From positions 124,001-188,000 of the forward strand of contig NZ_VLKN01000003.1 in assembly GCF_007830035.1 (NCBI RefSeq): 64,000 nucleotides of DNA, read 5' to 3'. The DNA comes from Luteimonas cucumeris (GTDB taxonomy: Bacteria > Pseudomonadota > Gammaproteobacteria > Xanthomonadales > Xanthomonadaceae). The position numbers were made by a program, and so were the translations under genes. Of the stretch, positions 63,520 through 64,000 are shown one piece after another (within the stretch, counting starts at the first letter, position 1; the number at the start of each line of letters is the position of its first letter). The notes beneath the pieces were generated by a model. The model ran no database searches. It was not told where the DNA came from and saw nothing but the letters and a program-made list of their open reading frames with translations.

Positions 63520-64000
63520 TTATCGCTTCTCGAGCACCAGCAGAGGATCGATACGCACATCGAACCAGTTCATCCCCCAGTGCAGATGCGGCCCCGTCGC
63601 GCGCCCGGTGGCACCCACGGCGGCAATCACCTCGCCTTGCTCGACCCGGTCGCCGACCTTCACGTCGATCCGCGACAAATGCAGGAAATTGCTGCTGACG
63701 CCGTGCCCATGGTCGATCAGCAGCGTGCCGCCGGTCAGGTACAGATCGGGTGCGGCGAAGGTGACGATACCGGCGGCCGGTGCCTTGACCGGCGTGCCTG
63801 TGGGCGCGGCGATGTCCATGCCCGAATGCGCTGATTTCGGCGTGCCGTTGTAGATGCGCTGGTTGCCGAAGCGGCCGCTGATGCGGCCTTGCAGTGGCCA
63901 TGCGAAAGCCTGTGCAAAGTCGGCGCGATCGTCGTCGCGCAAGCGAGCGGCGACCACCTGCGCCTGTTCGCGTGCGATCCGCGCCGCGATCGCCGGTAGC
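63520..64000 (-). CDS. M23-family peptidase (C-terminal part)
   Basis: The last 159 residues of a LytM/M23 zinc protein, whose start lies beyond the right edge. It has RISGRFGNQRIYNGTPKSAH, the zinc-site HSGMDIAAPTGTPVKAPAAG, GGTLLIDHGHGVSSNF, and ATGPHLHWGMNWFDVRIDPL with the HxH pair. These are all M23 metal-binding and catalytic residues, so it is likely an active murein endopeptidase in the envelope. An alternative start at 63957 (MVAARLRDDD) is inside the domain and improbable, because the frame is open to the edge (residues LPAIAARIAREQAQ precede it). Confidence 0.93.
   Translation of the reverse strand, partial: LPAIAARIAREQAQVVAARLRDDDRADFAQAFAWPLQGRISGRFGNQRIYNGTPKSAHSGMDIAAPTGTPVKAPAAGIVTFAAPDLYLTGGTLLIDHGHGVSSNFLHLSRIDVKVGDRVEQGEVIAAVGATGRATGPHLHWGMNWFDVRIDPLLVLEKR

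Noticed and set aside
62964-63698. 244-residue open frame with HFLCWPKESNQRK
   Set aside because: It runs through the inverted-repeat arms; the translation is a familiar artefact of that dispersed repeat.

Overview
The window is about 64 kb of a GC-rich gammaproteobacterial chromosome. Gene content points to the Xanthomonadaceae/Lysobacteraceae (Lysobacter, Luteimonas or Stenotrophomonas-like). The clues are several TonB-dependent receptors, a FimX-type protein with degenerate GGDEF and EAL domains, the order ubiG-gph-(phytoene-synthase-like), PhaR/PhaB genes, GTAG-headed palindromic repeats, and the dispersed repeat whose spurious translation reads CWPKESNQRK. I saw no prophage, transposase or CRISPR array. 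The species cannot be named from the sequence alone.

Layout. 1-8.1 kb: a truncated TonB receptor, a DUF1579 protein, an aldehyde dehydrogenase, xseA, ispG and a PAP2 phosphatase. 7.2-11 kb: a divergent pair, an FHA-GGDEF diguanylate cyclase and a membrane Ser/Thr kinase with TPRs. 11-17 kb: an NTF2-like secreted protein, an EamA transporter, the murB-pyrD-DUF4190 block, an ALDH7-type dehydrogenase and tRNA-Arg(CCU). 17-20.3 kb: a TonB receptor and a Phd-like/Zeta-like toxin-antitoxin pair. 20.3-23.8 kb: a PAS histidine kinase, a lone receiver and a FixJ-type regulator. 24-28.8 kb: small membrane proteins, a sulfatase, an outer-membrane barrel and a glycine-zipper protein. 29-30.5 kb: tRNA-Ala(CGC), then a PadR-HAAS pair behind an unusual, probably leaderless promoter.

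30.5-43.5 kb is the most coherent island. The minus-strand genes, in order of transcription, are an NlpC/P60 lipoprotein with SH3-like N-terminus, an L-Ala-D/L-Glu epimerase, an RpiR/MurR-like regulator, a YkuD L,D-transpeptidase-like protein and a dicarboxylate/amino-acid symporter. Divergent from them are a transglutaminase-like periplasmic protein, an Oar-like TonB receptor, a serine hydrolase of the beta-lactamase fold and a VanX-like D-Ala-D-Ala dipeptidase lipoprotein. Together they look like a system for capturing and dismantling murein stem peptides. This is an inference from gene families and neighbourhood.

43.6-64 kb: RNase D, a SUMF1-domain lipoprotein, an M48 protease, two acetoacetyl-CoA reductases flanking phaR, gluQ, htpX, an Lrp-family regulator divergent from a PLP-enzyme/GST fusion, fimX, epmB divergent from efp, mtaD, ubiG-gph-phytoene-synthase-like, folE2, a large inverted repeat and a truncated M23 peptidase.

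Coding starts were chosen from Shine-Dalgarno-like sequences, signal peptides, family-conserved N-termini and translational overlaps. No homology search was run.
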